A DNA stretch of 64,000 nucleotides, from positions 616,235 to 680,234 of the forward strand of contig NW_024737068.1 of assembly GCF_018991925.1 (NCBI RefSeq). Direction: 5' to 3'. This document shows, one piece after another, positions 31,062-41,300 of this stretch. Positions within the stretch are counted from its first letter, which is position 1; each line of letters begins with the position of its first letter. This DNA is from Homarus americanus (Eukaryota; Arthropoda; Malacostraca; Decapoda; Nephropidae). The translations under genes and the position numbers were made by a program. The notes under the pieces are model-generated. The model was not told the DNA's origin, made no database searches, and saw only the letters and a list, made by a program, of their open reading frames with translations.

Positions 31062-31761
31062 GTGTAATTTCTGTCATTGCGTGAGTAGCAATCGCTGGCA
31101 ACTCAGGGATATATAAACCAGTGCGAGCGGGAGGAACAATCCTCCCGTATCACCTTTCACCTTCGTTCTCAGATCGAGGGTGGGCTTAATTGAAACCCAC
31201 CGGTCGCTCGGAGCCAGTGGATACCCAGCAGTGGTCAATATAAGAGTGATGGTGCGGATTCGGCATGATTAATCGGCTCTACTCTACCTCGTGGGCCGAG
31301 GACCCCAGACCCACCTCGTGTCGGAGTGTAACCGACCACAACAACAGTTGTTGGAGGCTCTAGTGCTATACCCTGGGACAGGCCTTGGAGTTATGGTCCA
31401 CAGTGTGGTCGTATGTGTTTGTTAATAATTACCCCATGTTGGGTAGTGGACCCATGTAGGTGTTTGTATCAGTATTAGTGTATTGTGAGCAAGGACAAGG
31501 AACTGGTCCTGCTATGTATGTAATGTAATGTGACACCAGTAAGAGTGTGCACGGCAAGAGTGTAATATCTGAGTAATTGCTGTTGAGTAAATAAGAAAAT
31601 AAGTAAATAAGAAATACGGAGTCTGCAATAAGCCCAGGAGTTGAGCCTGGTTGTTTGATTTTATGTTAATAAACTTGTTCTTTGAGTATTATAGGAGTAT
31701 TCATTTCTCCCACAGTAGTTACTTTTATTTCCGTCCAAGTGACCCTCATATCAGAATTACA
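31062..31761 (+). repeat. Probable solo LTR inside the BEL 5' region
   Basis: The ends are inverted: TGTAATTTCTG at the left and CAGAATTACA at the right. Between them are, in + order, a TATA box (TATATAAA at 31110) and a polyadenylation signal (AATAAA at 31668), the usual layout of an LTR. It encodes no protein. No target duplication could be read, so the borders and the call are moderately supported. Confidence 0.5.
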
Positions 31762-31912
31762 CTACCCATGTGCCTGGACCACCGACATGCTACCAAAATG
31801 AACTGAAGTAAGTAGAAAGAATAATTGAAAGAACTAAGACATGTTGTGGTTTCATCGAAGTTGAGAATTCCCTTCGACAGTCCTCCCATATACGTTTTGA
31901 CTGTTAATTGAC

Positions 31913-32861
31913 TGTTAATGCTCATAGGAGCGTTATTGGTTTGTTGCTGGAGAAATAAACTGTAGTGGACTTCTCCCCTACAACTGCGTAGCCGCAGCCA
32001 CCAGCTGCTACCATCTTCCCTAGCAACCAAGCGAGCGGCGTCACCAGATGTCACCGTATCTTAGCAACGGAACCAAAGACCGGCGACTTTCTCTGGTTTT
32101 CCCAACATGACTCATAGATGACTCACGGCTGCTGGGTATATAAGCTCTGTCTCTCCATTGAGATTCATTCTGGCCCATCTTCCTGAACACGCAACACCTC
32201 CTCCAGCAAGCTCCACGCTGTCCAGCTTTCATTCAACCAGGAGGCCAGCAACAGGCAACATCTTCTCTAACGAAGCTCCTGCACATCTACCTCCTTCAAC
32301 ACGCTACTCACCGAACGTCTCTAATGAGCAGCTCCTCACCACACGGCACCTCCAGCACCAGACTGTCTCTCATATAACTTATATTATACAAGAAAACCAC
32401 CTTAGAGTTTCCATCCATCCTGAGTGCTAGACAACATTATACCACGAATTCCTACAAAACCCTCAACTTTGAAGCGTACCATATAATTCAGTCAAAACCT
32501 GTTAAAGAACAATTCACATATAACAAATGCTGTTATCTTAGGACACATAGTATGAATAATACAATCAATATACAGTACATAGCCTGTTAACATCTTAAAT
32601 ATAACTCACATGTTACATCTGTTGATACATCAGGAGACAAGTTGTATAATATGATCAAATTACAGTACATGAATATACTTATTAAAGTTATTTAGAGTTT
32701 ATATTTACGTTTTAGGGTCTTGGGTTCGACCAGCGTGTTGTTTCTTCTGCAAGAATTGGTAGACTACTGTGAGCAATCGCCACCCAATTGCAGTCCGAGG
32801 CGAGGGCATGTTTCATATTAGACATGTCAACAAACTCGTTGTCAGCACTGCCTCTCTTCTC

Positions 32862-32897
<36 letters not shown>

Positions 32898-32921
32898 GTT
32901 TATCTTACTGTGGCTGTAACA
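31913..32921 (-). repeat. 5' LTR of the BEL/Pao element, enlarged by an insertion
   Basis: It corresponds to the 481-bp LTR at 23113-23593 but is 1009 bp long because of a 496-bp insert at 31961-32456 and an expanded CT run near 32867-32894. It ends TGTAACA on the + strand, directly followed by the target duplication GGTGT. Confidence 0.92.
31961..32456 (+). mobile_element. Solo LTR inserted into the BEL 5' LTR
   Basis: The insert starts TGTAG and ends CTACA, is flanked by the direct repeat AAAC (31957-31960 and 32457-32460), and is exactly absent from the sister LTR, which has a single AAAC. The TG...CA ends, a 4-bp duplication and an internal TATA box (TATATAAG at 32137) fit a solo LTR of a Ty3/gypsy-like element in + orientation. 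The 90-codon open frame inside (32158-32430) has no recognised homology and is probably chance. Confidence 0.8.
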
Positions 32922-33015
32922 GGTGTCATCGAAAATGCGTATTTTACGGATCTTTCAGGTTTAATGAACCGCATTTTTTAAAAATAAAAAAGTAATAATC
33001 AGACGTAGTTTTACA

Positions 33016-33169
<154 letters not shown>

Positions 33170-33172
33170 AAG

Positions 33173-33326
33173 GTTCACGGCATATAAGCTCGCTGAACAG
33201 GCTTTGTGTGAAATATAACAGTCTAAGACTGTATGTACCTAGTATCCTGGTGGTCAGCGGTTAGCGTTCCCGGTCACAGTCATGGGCTCGTGGGCTGTCG
33301 GTTTCGAATCCTGGCTGGTGAGGTCG

Positions 33327-33331
<5 letters not shown>
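33173..33331 (+). mobile_element. tRNA-like SINE copy 1
   Basis: A head GTTCACGG, then GAACAGGCTTTGTGTGAAAT, is followed by a segment with pol III box-like words: GTGGTCAGCGGTTAGCG (A-box-like) and GGTTTCGAATCC (B-box-like). The end is CTGGCTGGTGAGGTCGTTGA. The same unit recurs at 33617-33817, so this is a dispersed SINE, not a functional tRNA: there is no foldable cloverleaf with an acceptor stem. Confidence 0.65.
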
Positions 33332-33365
<34 letters not shown>

Positions 33366-33369
<4 letters not shown>

Positions 33370-33485
33370 CAACGACCTCACCAGCCGAAATCAAACCCTC
33401 GACTTACTGGGTGGGACTAGGCAACGCTACCTACCAACCCACAAGGTCAGGGTTCTATTCTGGCTGGTGAGGTCTTTGATTATAT
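33366..33485. mobile_element. Inverted and partial SINE copies
   Basis: From 33366 to about 33444 the SINE 3' half appears in reverse orientation (ATCAACGACCTCACCAGCC). It is followed at once, at 33445-33485, by a forward fragment (GGGTTCTATTCTGGCTGGTG). With the forward copy at 33173-33331 this makes a head-to-head arrangement around an (AT)n tract. Confidence 0.6.
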
Positions 33486-33616
33486 GTTCAAAGTCCATGT
33501 TCAAAGTCCGCGTGTTATATGGACTAAAAATGAAGTATATATATGGTACTCGTGTTTCATACCAGCTGGATTCGGTAAATGCTACTGACACCATACGAGG
33601 CACGGGCGGTTCCCAA

Positions 33617-33817
33617 TGAGGTTCACGGCGCCATCAGCTCGATGAACAGGCTTTGTGTGAAATATAACAGAGTCTATGACAAATTTAGTGTCGTTGTGGG
33701 TTGGTCGGTAGCGTTCCTAGTCCCACCCAGTAGGTCGAGGGTTCGATTCCTGGCTGGTGAGGTCGTTGATTATATGTTCAAAGTCCGTGTGTTATATGGA
33801 CTATAAATGAAGCATAT
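33617..33817 (+). mobile_element. tRNA-like SINE copy 2
   Basis: A full unit with the same head as copy 1 (GAACAGGCTTTGTGTGAAAT), an A-box-like TTGGTCGGTAGCG and a good B-box GGGTTCGATTCC, then GTTCAAAGTCCGTGTGTTAT. A related 3' segment also follows the partial copy near 33480-33530. Confidence 0.65.
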
Positions 33818-33985
33818 ATAATAATAATAATAATAATTAACGGTTTATTGAAAAAACTTGGAGCCAGAAGGCTGAAAATATACAGTTACACATTTGAGAA
33901 TGGGTTTCGAATTACAAATAATATACAAGTATCATAAGTGACACAAATAAGACATAATAACTAGATGGGGAAAAGCTCAAACTAT
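33818..33985 (-). mobile_element. 3' end of the LINE seen at 21321-22466
   Basis: A (TAA)n run followed by AACGGTTTATTGAAA, then GGGTTTCGAATTACAAATAA, then GATGGGGAAAAGCTCAAACT is nearly the same as 21321-21488. It is a strongly 5'-truncated minus-strand copy without coding sequence. Confidence 0.85.
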
Positions 33986-33992
33986 ATATGTG

Positions 33993-33993
<1 letters not shown>

Positions 33994-34082
<89 letters not shown>
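33994..34082. repeat. (AT)n(GT)n microsatellite
   Basis: AT repeats passing into a short GT run. Confidence 0.95.
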
Positions 34083-34083
<1 letters not shown>

Positions 34084-34897
34084 GGAGAAAGTGCTGAAAA
34101 TTAAACAAAAATAGGGCTCTGAGATGGTAAGAGGCTAGCCTGTTAAACAAACGTCAAACAGTGGAAATCCTAGTTAACCTAACAATATTTCTGATTTTAA
34201 ATAACTTTGTTACTTTATACTATTTTTCAAAAATATATTTATTTTTGAAATTAGTGCACAACTACGTCAGATTAATGTTTTATTAAAAAATGCGATTCAT
34301 CGTACTGAAAAGACCCCAACTTCTTAAGTTCAGACTTGACCAACACTAGAACATTCAGTCCGTACTTGTCCAGTACTTGCAAACAGTGTGTAGCAAAAAA
34401 TGACCTGCCCAACAAACTAGTTATCTACTAAATGACGAAAAGTAGAAATTAAGTCTAGTCCTATTTGTGTGCCCATATTCATAATCATAAATAATAGTGG
34501 CTTTTATATTCGGCATGCAAAATAAATTCATAGTTCATAGTTTAAAACCACTAGTGATGAAATATTGGCGCAATTAAGAAATAATGTAATAGTTTGTCGG
34601 CTACTGAACTTTGGCATCAGTTATCAGACACCTCCGGAAACTGGAGATAGGCGTTGCCTTTGTTCATATACACTGTATGTCGATTCCTTTAGGTCCTCTA
34701 CACAATCTGTTTTTCTGAATTCTATAACCTGTGTTTTTCGAAAATTTTATTCCAGCTATATATTATTCTGATGATGTGAGTGAGATAATAAATAATGTAG
34801 TTCTACTAAACACTATTGGAACAGTCGCCATCAAGTACAATATAATTATACAGTACAGGGTATATGAAATTTATTACTTCCAAATTCAACCATCATG
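34083..34897. other. Non-coding stretch
   Basis: No gene or mobile element recognised. Confidence 0.5.
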
Positions 34898-34975
34898 TTT
34901 TTTTTTTTTTAGATTATCCACCCGCCCAGGTCACTGACCCACATTAGCCTGGGGCGAAAATGTAATAATAATAAT

Positions 34976-35044
<69 letters not shown>

Positions 35045-35047
35045 TAG
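34898..35047 (+). mobile_element. Retroelement tail with (AAT)n end
   Basis: CCCGCCCAGGTCACTGACCC, then ACATTAGCCTGGGGCGAAAATG, then a long (AAT)n run. The same body and AAT tail occur inverted near the right edge (63825-63925), so it is a dispersed LINE or SINE 3' end. The parent element is not identified. Confidence 0.65.
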
Positions 35048-36275
35048 TCAAAATAATTCATAATAAATAAAATTTATGATAAAACAAACAAAATAAAAAT
35101 AATAAAATAATGATAATAATACAGTAGCTGTAATAATAATAATACTAATAATAAAGAACTATAAATACAAAAATGAAAAAAAAGATCAAAAGTGAGAAAC
35201 GATATATGTATGTTGTGTTGTCAATGGTAAGAGAAACAATTGAGACCTGCAATTGCGTGTAAATGAAGCAGAAAGTCAGATCAGCAACCTGGGACTTGGT
35301 CACAATTTCGTGATGTCATATGGCAGCAGGGTCTACCATTAGACAAAACATTATGCTTCCAATATTTTCCCAGGCGGTAGTATCTCCCTGTTTGGTAGCT
35401 GCCTACCTACTACTTTTAAATTAATTATGTCCAACTGAATATTTTTCTTATGTATATACGAATCAAGTAAAACTAATCGACACATGCAGTAAATATAGGC
35501 CTTAACGTAACCGTTAATTAATTATTATACCCTGATTGATTTATTAATATAGACAATGGTTTTGTTTTTGCAGTATTTCTGGGTTGTTTGTGGCATTTGG
35601 CTTCAAGAACTTTAGAACACCTTCGTGTATACAAAGTCTACTTAACGAGGTGGAAAAGTGAGGTGTGTTTTATGCTCTTGGTATAATAAGGTGTGCTCTG
35701 TGTGCAGTATTTGGGGAAAATGTGTTATTCACACACTGCGAAATAAATTGTTATGTGCAGTATGCTTGAAAATAAATAAATTTGTGTTATTTGTACTTTG
35801 TAAAATAAAGTGTTATGTGCACTGGAAAAATAGTGTGTGCATTCGGAAAGAAATATAAGTTGTAATTACGGGAAAGAAGACGAGATATATTAATTTAAAA
35901 ATCAACGATTTAGTTGTTGAGTAATTGTATGTAACAACCAAAAATTTAATTGTAATGAATTATGTTCAGTAACATTATAATCTATACAATATTACAATGA
36001 AACACAGGACATCAACAATTATATGTTAATGTTTTATTATAACTTGCCTGTCTATGGCTGATTCGGGGAGGTTGTGGGGATGCGGCCGCACCTTGGTACG
36101 AAAAATAATTTTTTTACGAGTCGTCTGGAACAAGCATAGTCGTAATGCAATTTATCATTTGTCAAATTAACTGTATCACTTACATTCCTTTGTCAACTGT
36201 AATTGTAATTGTAATACCTGTAAAATTAAGAGTAACAAATTACATTGTCATGGTAACTGTTTCATGCTCTGCTCA
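35048..36275. other. Non-coding stretch with short internal repeats
   Basis: No gene recognised. Two related segments containing AAATAAA-TGTTATGTGCA lie near 35740 and 35803. GCGGCCGCACCTT at 36083 equals the outer end of the Harbinger-like element at 20876-22824 and could be a leftover end of that family. Confidence 0.4.
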
Positions 36276-36279
36276 TAAG

Positions 36280-36760
36280 GCTTTTTTCAATAGCGTAGTG
36301 CCCTCACTTGTACTTCTATACTATAGTCCTGTTTGGTCTCCTGAATTACACCATAGGCTGCCGTTGATTGAAAACATCTAAAACAGGGCCAACAAACTGA
36401 TGCTTGGCACTGATAGACACCCCACATACCAGGAGAAATAAGAACGTTTTCAATTACCCAGTTTATACTATAGATGGTATAGAAGGACAAGGAGCGATTT
36501 CTGTGTAAGTTTATTAGTGCCTCAAAGGTTCATATAAATGTACATATTTGGAGAAATTAGAATTAACGGATGGCCGCCCCACTACAGGTGACAACCTTAA
36601 GTTAAAGAAATTGTCAGACAGACAACTGGAGTAAGAATTGAGAGCTCTTGCAATAACCTGACAGAGAATACTGAGATAGCACCAACTGTGAGCATGACCA
36701 ACACGCAAGAGTTCATACATGCACAGTACGAGACTTAATGATCCTAACTGACTGGCTAGT
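36280..36760 (+). pseudogene. Decayed LINE reverse-transcriptase thumb fragment
   Basis: On the + strand, LLYYSPVWSPELHHRLPLIE, then NRANKLMLGT, then FQLPSLYYRWYRRTRSDF can be read across stops. It matches the pattern of the region after the RT in CR1/jockey-type LINEs (EYxSPVWSP, then RRATKLI, then LPxLxxRRxR). Stops and a lost frame show it is old. Confidence 0.6.
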
Positions 36761-37958
36761 GAGCCGACAAGTGAAGGTGAGTGATTGTGTGTGTGTACTT
36801 GGGAAAAATATGTTAACTGTTGAGAATATTTGGCAAAATAATAAAAAATAAACTGTAAGACAGTCCATTGGCACTCGGTGCCTTTTAACATAAACGGCAA
36901 ATAATGCCTTTGAAGAGTAAAATGGACAGCGATTCTCAGCCGCCCATTTACACAGAAAACACTAGTTATTCTATATGTATATAGTTTTTTTTTTTTTGGT
37001 TCTTTTTCTCTATGATAAAACTATTTATGAACGCCAAGGTGGGCATTACCCGAACAGTCTCTTCATAAACCTGTTTCTTCGGAGACCACAATAAAGGTAA
37101 ACTAGATTGCTCATATTTGACGCTGAAATTACTGATTAAAACAAGAATATGAATAATTTTCATTTAACTTATCAACTATTCTACTTTTGTTTTTATTAGC
37201 AATCTTAAACCCTTAATACACTTACCGCATCATCAAACCATTTTTGTTGATATTAACGCTGGTCAAATCCTCACCTTCCTTTCCTACTGCTACTATCGCA
37301 TCAATGAACAGCGCACATTGGTTCATGGGAAAATCTTTCCTGCACGTCCTGCCGCCCTGTGGAGATGGTTAAGGGCAGTAGACTGTGTGGCGGGAGAATG
37401 TGCCTGCAAAGTACAAACGAGCCTAAATCATATACCGGTGTTGGGCTACGAACCTGCATCGTGTGCTAGTGTATGTAGAATAATTACCCATTAAATGAGT
37501 ACAATGACCAGTTCAGATTAGGTTCTATGGGTTTTGTTTTAATTCCACATTTTCTTCTGCTTCGACATGGTAGAAAGGGTCATAACTTAATAACTAAGCA
37601 GTTCCCAAGCTTTCATTAACACTATATTTAGCATGAACAATTGCTCTAGAAAAAATGAAAACAAAATACACTGTAGGTTTTTAGAAATAAATACCTGATG
37701 ACCCTGCTGACTGCTTTGAGGCTCTTCCACCCTTCAACCCACCTGTCTCCCTCCTTAAATCGCGAGTTTTTGGGCATTCCGGGACAAGCACCCGAAGGAT
37801 ACCTTTATTTATTACGAGTAGTAGTATGGCAGTAGTATCATGGTGAACTATCACTTGTCTCTGTTAGTGAAGTAAAGCAACGTTGGGTTTAGTTATTACT
37901 TGATGGGTGACTGCACCTCATGGCTTGTCAGCCGTCCTTGGTCAATTTCATTATCTCC
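36761..37958. other. Upstream flank of Arp2
   Basis: No gene recognised. The part near 37280-37450 is somewhat richer in GC, but no core-promoter element stands out. Confidence 0.4.
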
Positions 37959-38003
37959 AGTGAACAACGATGTATAATAACTCATTATATATCGTTGTTC
38001 ACT
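37959..38003. repeat. Short near-perfect hairpin upstream of Arp2
   Basis: A 19-base arm (AGTGAACAACGATGTATAA), a 7-base loop (TAACTCA) and a second arm that is its complement with one mismatch. It lies about 330 bp before the Arp2 start codon. It could be the remains of a foldback element or a structured RNA; nothing proves transcription. Confidence 0.75.
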
Positions 38004-38329
38004 GATACCTATGAAACTCATCACTATAAGAATAATAATTCATATACCGGAAACAGAAGACTCCACCCGACGTATAGCATGCATTAGCGTTAATGTTAAA
38101 GTGATTATTAATCTTCAGGTGAAATAAACAGAGGGAGACTCTTTCAGGTGATCTAAAAACAGAAACAAATCAGACTAGTGGTACAAAACACAAAAAACGG
38201 AAAACAGATGGTGGGTTGTAGGTCCTGGGAGAAAGAAGACACAGTAAGTTGGTGGAGGTGAAGGAGGAGTCAGTCAACACCCAAACACTTCTTCACACCC
38301 CCTACACCCGCCACCAACTACTGCTCGTA

Positions 38330-38376
38330 ATGGACAGTAAAGGCAGAAAATCGTCGTTTGTGACAATGGAACAGGG
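38330..38376 (+). CDS. Arp2 coding exon 1 with a one-base frame break
   Basis: ATGGACAGTAAAGGC gives MDSKG, as expected for the Arp2 N-terminus. The next conserved residues (VVCDNGTG) are one base out of frame, and reading on from the ATG meets a TGA right after the donor. Four As stand at 38347-38350; a fifth A, or a G after them, would restore agreement with the family. The donor is ACAGGG/GTGAGT. Confidence 0.85.
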
Positions 38377-41300
38377 GTGAGTGTGTCAATGAGTACTGTG
38401 GTGGGAAGAGAGTCCACCGGGAGATATTATATATGTGTTATAGTTAAGATTCAAGGAGGCTGAATCTGGTGATGGAAGTACCGGATGACGTTAGAGATAT
38501 GACAAGTTAAGCTTCGTAGATACTGTTATAATATTTTGGGGGTTTGCTATCTATGAACTTATTGATTTAAAGTCATTGTGCCCTTATATACTTACTGAAT
38601 CGATATTTACATCCATTGGTAGGTCAGTCATAGCAAGGTGTATAGGAAGTTATTCTGAATTGACGTAACCATTTTTTTCTGAACCCTTGTGGTAAAGGTT
38701 AAGGAGATGGTTGTCATTCTATTTTTTATTATTGGTGTCTTCATGGATATGTTTATTTGATAATAATTTATGATGTCTTATTTTGCTTTACCACAGCAGA
38801 AAACTTGTTGCAATCACTATTTTTCTGCTTTTTTAATATCAGTAATAACATACTTTCTAAGCACTCTTTAATTTTGGAATTATGTAATAGAATAATGAAA
38901 CTGGGGTAATAGTTGAAGACAGCAATGTGCTTTAATCTTGAATGTCATCTGGTGCGTATGTGCTGCTTTTTCACACTTAGGGTCGATACTGCTTCAGTTT
39001 GGGATAGAGCAACTATTGACCCTGGGTGTACTGTATCATAAGTCACTTTGCAAAATGTTGATCGGTAAACTTGAGAGGCTATGCCATACTGTGGTTGCTA
39101 AGGGAAAGATGGGTGGTTGGCAGTGTGCCTAGGTGGCAAATAACATTTCAGGCTCAGCGTGCATTTTTCTTCATAACAATTAACCATGTCGCATCTAATA
39201 AACTTTGTCAATCAATTACAGTTTGTCAAAGTTGGATATGCAGGTTGCAATTTCCCAGCACATCTTCCGTCAATGGTGGGTCGGCCCATCATCAGAGCCA
39301 CAAACAAGATCGGTGACATAGAAGTCAAGGTAAGACTTTGTGATGTCCAAGAAAGATATAATAACTTAATTTGCTGTAGTTAGCATTTACAATAATCATC
39401 TACATTACAGTGAAGTGTAATAGGAAGTGCTGTACTCTACTTTATTGAGAATTAGTTTTCTGAGTTTAACCTTTCCACAGGTGTACCCATAACAGTTGAT
39501 TTTTGAGTTTGTATATTCATAGAATATATTTGCAATATATACAGTATAAACAAACTGTGGAGTTATGTTAATGGAGATTAATGATTGATGTTTTGTACGG
39601 GTTACCATTGTTTATGCTGAGGGTTGTGTTCGAGAAAAGGCTGGTACTGTACAGTCAACAAAAGATTATGGTGCTACTATAGCGTGCGGTCTACAAAGAT
39701 ATTCTTAGTCTAGCTTAACCTGACCTGACCTAACCTGACCTGACCTAATCTAACCTAACCTAAATATCTTGTAGACCGTGACGCTATAGTAGCACCAAAG
39801 TTATTGCAACACTTTCCATACTTTTTATTCTGGGACACAGGATGAAATATTTAGAAAACCCTTGTATGCCAACACAACACATACCATAAGTTGGTGAGGT
39901 ATTTGCTCATATATTTATCAAAATATATGAGGCAAATGTGTGAAAGCAGGGTTGAGTTTTTACAAAGTAGGCATCAGTACAGGGGACAGTCTATAAGAAC
40001 ATAATTTTGGCAAGGCACAGTATTTGATATTATGGGGTTGTTACACATAATAGTGTGAATTTAGAAGAAAAAATTCCCATGTCAGTTTATCTTAAACAGT
40101 CTATTTATCATTTGCTGTACCTTTTGCCCTATTATTGTACTCCACAATGTAAATTTGTCAGGAATGCTGAAGGCTCACAGCTTATTGGTGTGTCTTAATT
40201 CTGGGTAAAGCCAATGATTTTCCTGTTTAAAATAGTAAAAGTATTAAAGCTATTGCAGAATTCTGAACTTACAAATACAGTACAGTACAGTACAGTATAT
40301 TCATTATAGCTAAAAGTGAATAACGAGAGAGGAGGAGTTTTTCTTGATTCTACCCACATGGGAAGACTTGCAAGAGAACCTGAAGTGTTTAATATATTTT
40401 ACTACTGTACTTAGAGCAATACCGTAATTCTAACTGCTACCTCATAAATCATTGAAAATTCAGGTGTCACTACCTTTCTATATCACTAAGCTATTTTTAG
40501 TTTGGAGTTTGATGATTTGGTAGTGATTGACAGACCTGTATGACTGTGTTCTGAACCTGGTAAATCAGTGGCCATAGTTGTGGGTTAATGTGCGAGCTTC
40601 TTCACTGCCTTCCACACGCTGATGGCTTCACTGTGGTGCTGATGATTATTGTCGTGTACTACTTTAGTGTTTAATAAGATAACTTGGTCACTAGATATTA
40701 TCCTAATTGCTGAATATAGACTTGTTTAGAGGCAGATTCTGTTCATAATAACAAATAACCTCTGAAGAACTTTATTTCATTTAAGATTACTAGTTAAATG
40801 ACTTTGTTTAGTTTGTTTCATGTTAAGTTTTCAATTAATAAGACCTTATTTATTTATCGACTTATTGGATATGTTCTACACTTATTGCTATCCAGAATTG
40901 TTTGTGAAGGTTCACCATTAAAGATTAGGTTAAGCAAGACCTCAAGTGATAACTATCAAGATATTCCATACAATTGTTTCTTATAATTTTTTCAACTAAT
41001 AATAAAATTACTCATAATACAGTAAAAGTAATTAGGGAACAGTGTGTTAATTTTCGGTGTTAAGATTATACAGTATTTTGATTTACTATATTACCCTGTT
41101 ACTTCACATGATCCTTCATATCTATAGTTTACTGAGTTTATTTATTCATTTATTTATATTTTGCACTTTTTTTGTTTCGGGTGTAAGTAAATTTCCTTTT
41201 GCTTTCTTGAACTGTAAGAATATTTTTTTCCACATTTGTTGCAGGAATTTATAGGTGTAAGCACATTTGAGAGCAAAGGTTCAGGTTGTATGCTAAAACC

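Larger units (their letters stand above)
23113..32921 (-). mobile_element. BEL/Pao LTR retrotransposon, degraded and multiply invaded
   Basis: Two LTRs lie in direct orientation at 23113-23593 and 31913-32921. Read in the element sense (minus), they begin TGTTAC and end TTAACA. GGTGT occurs immediately outside both ends (23108-23112 and 32922-32926), a perfect 5-bp target duplication, so both borders are the original insertion. Between the LTRs, minus-strand fragments appear in BEL order: gag zinc-knuckle region, reverse transcriptase, RNase H, integrase. A CR1-type LINE (about 27361-30700) and a probable solo LTR (31062-31761) sit in the gag/5' part, and another solo LTR (31961-32456) inside the 5' LTR. 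Frames are broken, so it is not autonomous. Confidence 0.93.

Noticed and set aside
32158..32430. 90-codon + strand frame beginning near the TATA box at 32137
   Set aside because: It lies wholly within the solo LTR and shows no recognisable protein similarity; the TATA box belongs to the LTR.
33240..33330. tRNA gene suggested by GGTTTCGAATCC and an A-box-like word
   Set aside because: The unit is repeated nearby together with non-tRNA flanks and no paired acceptor stem could be formed, so it is a SINE.
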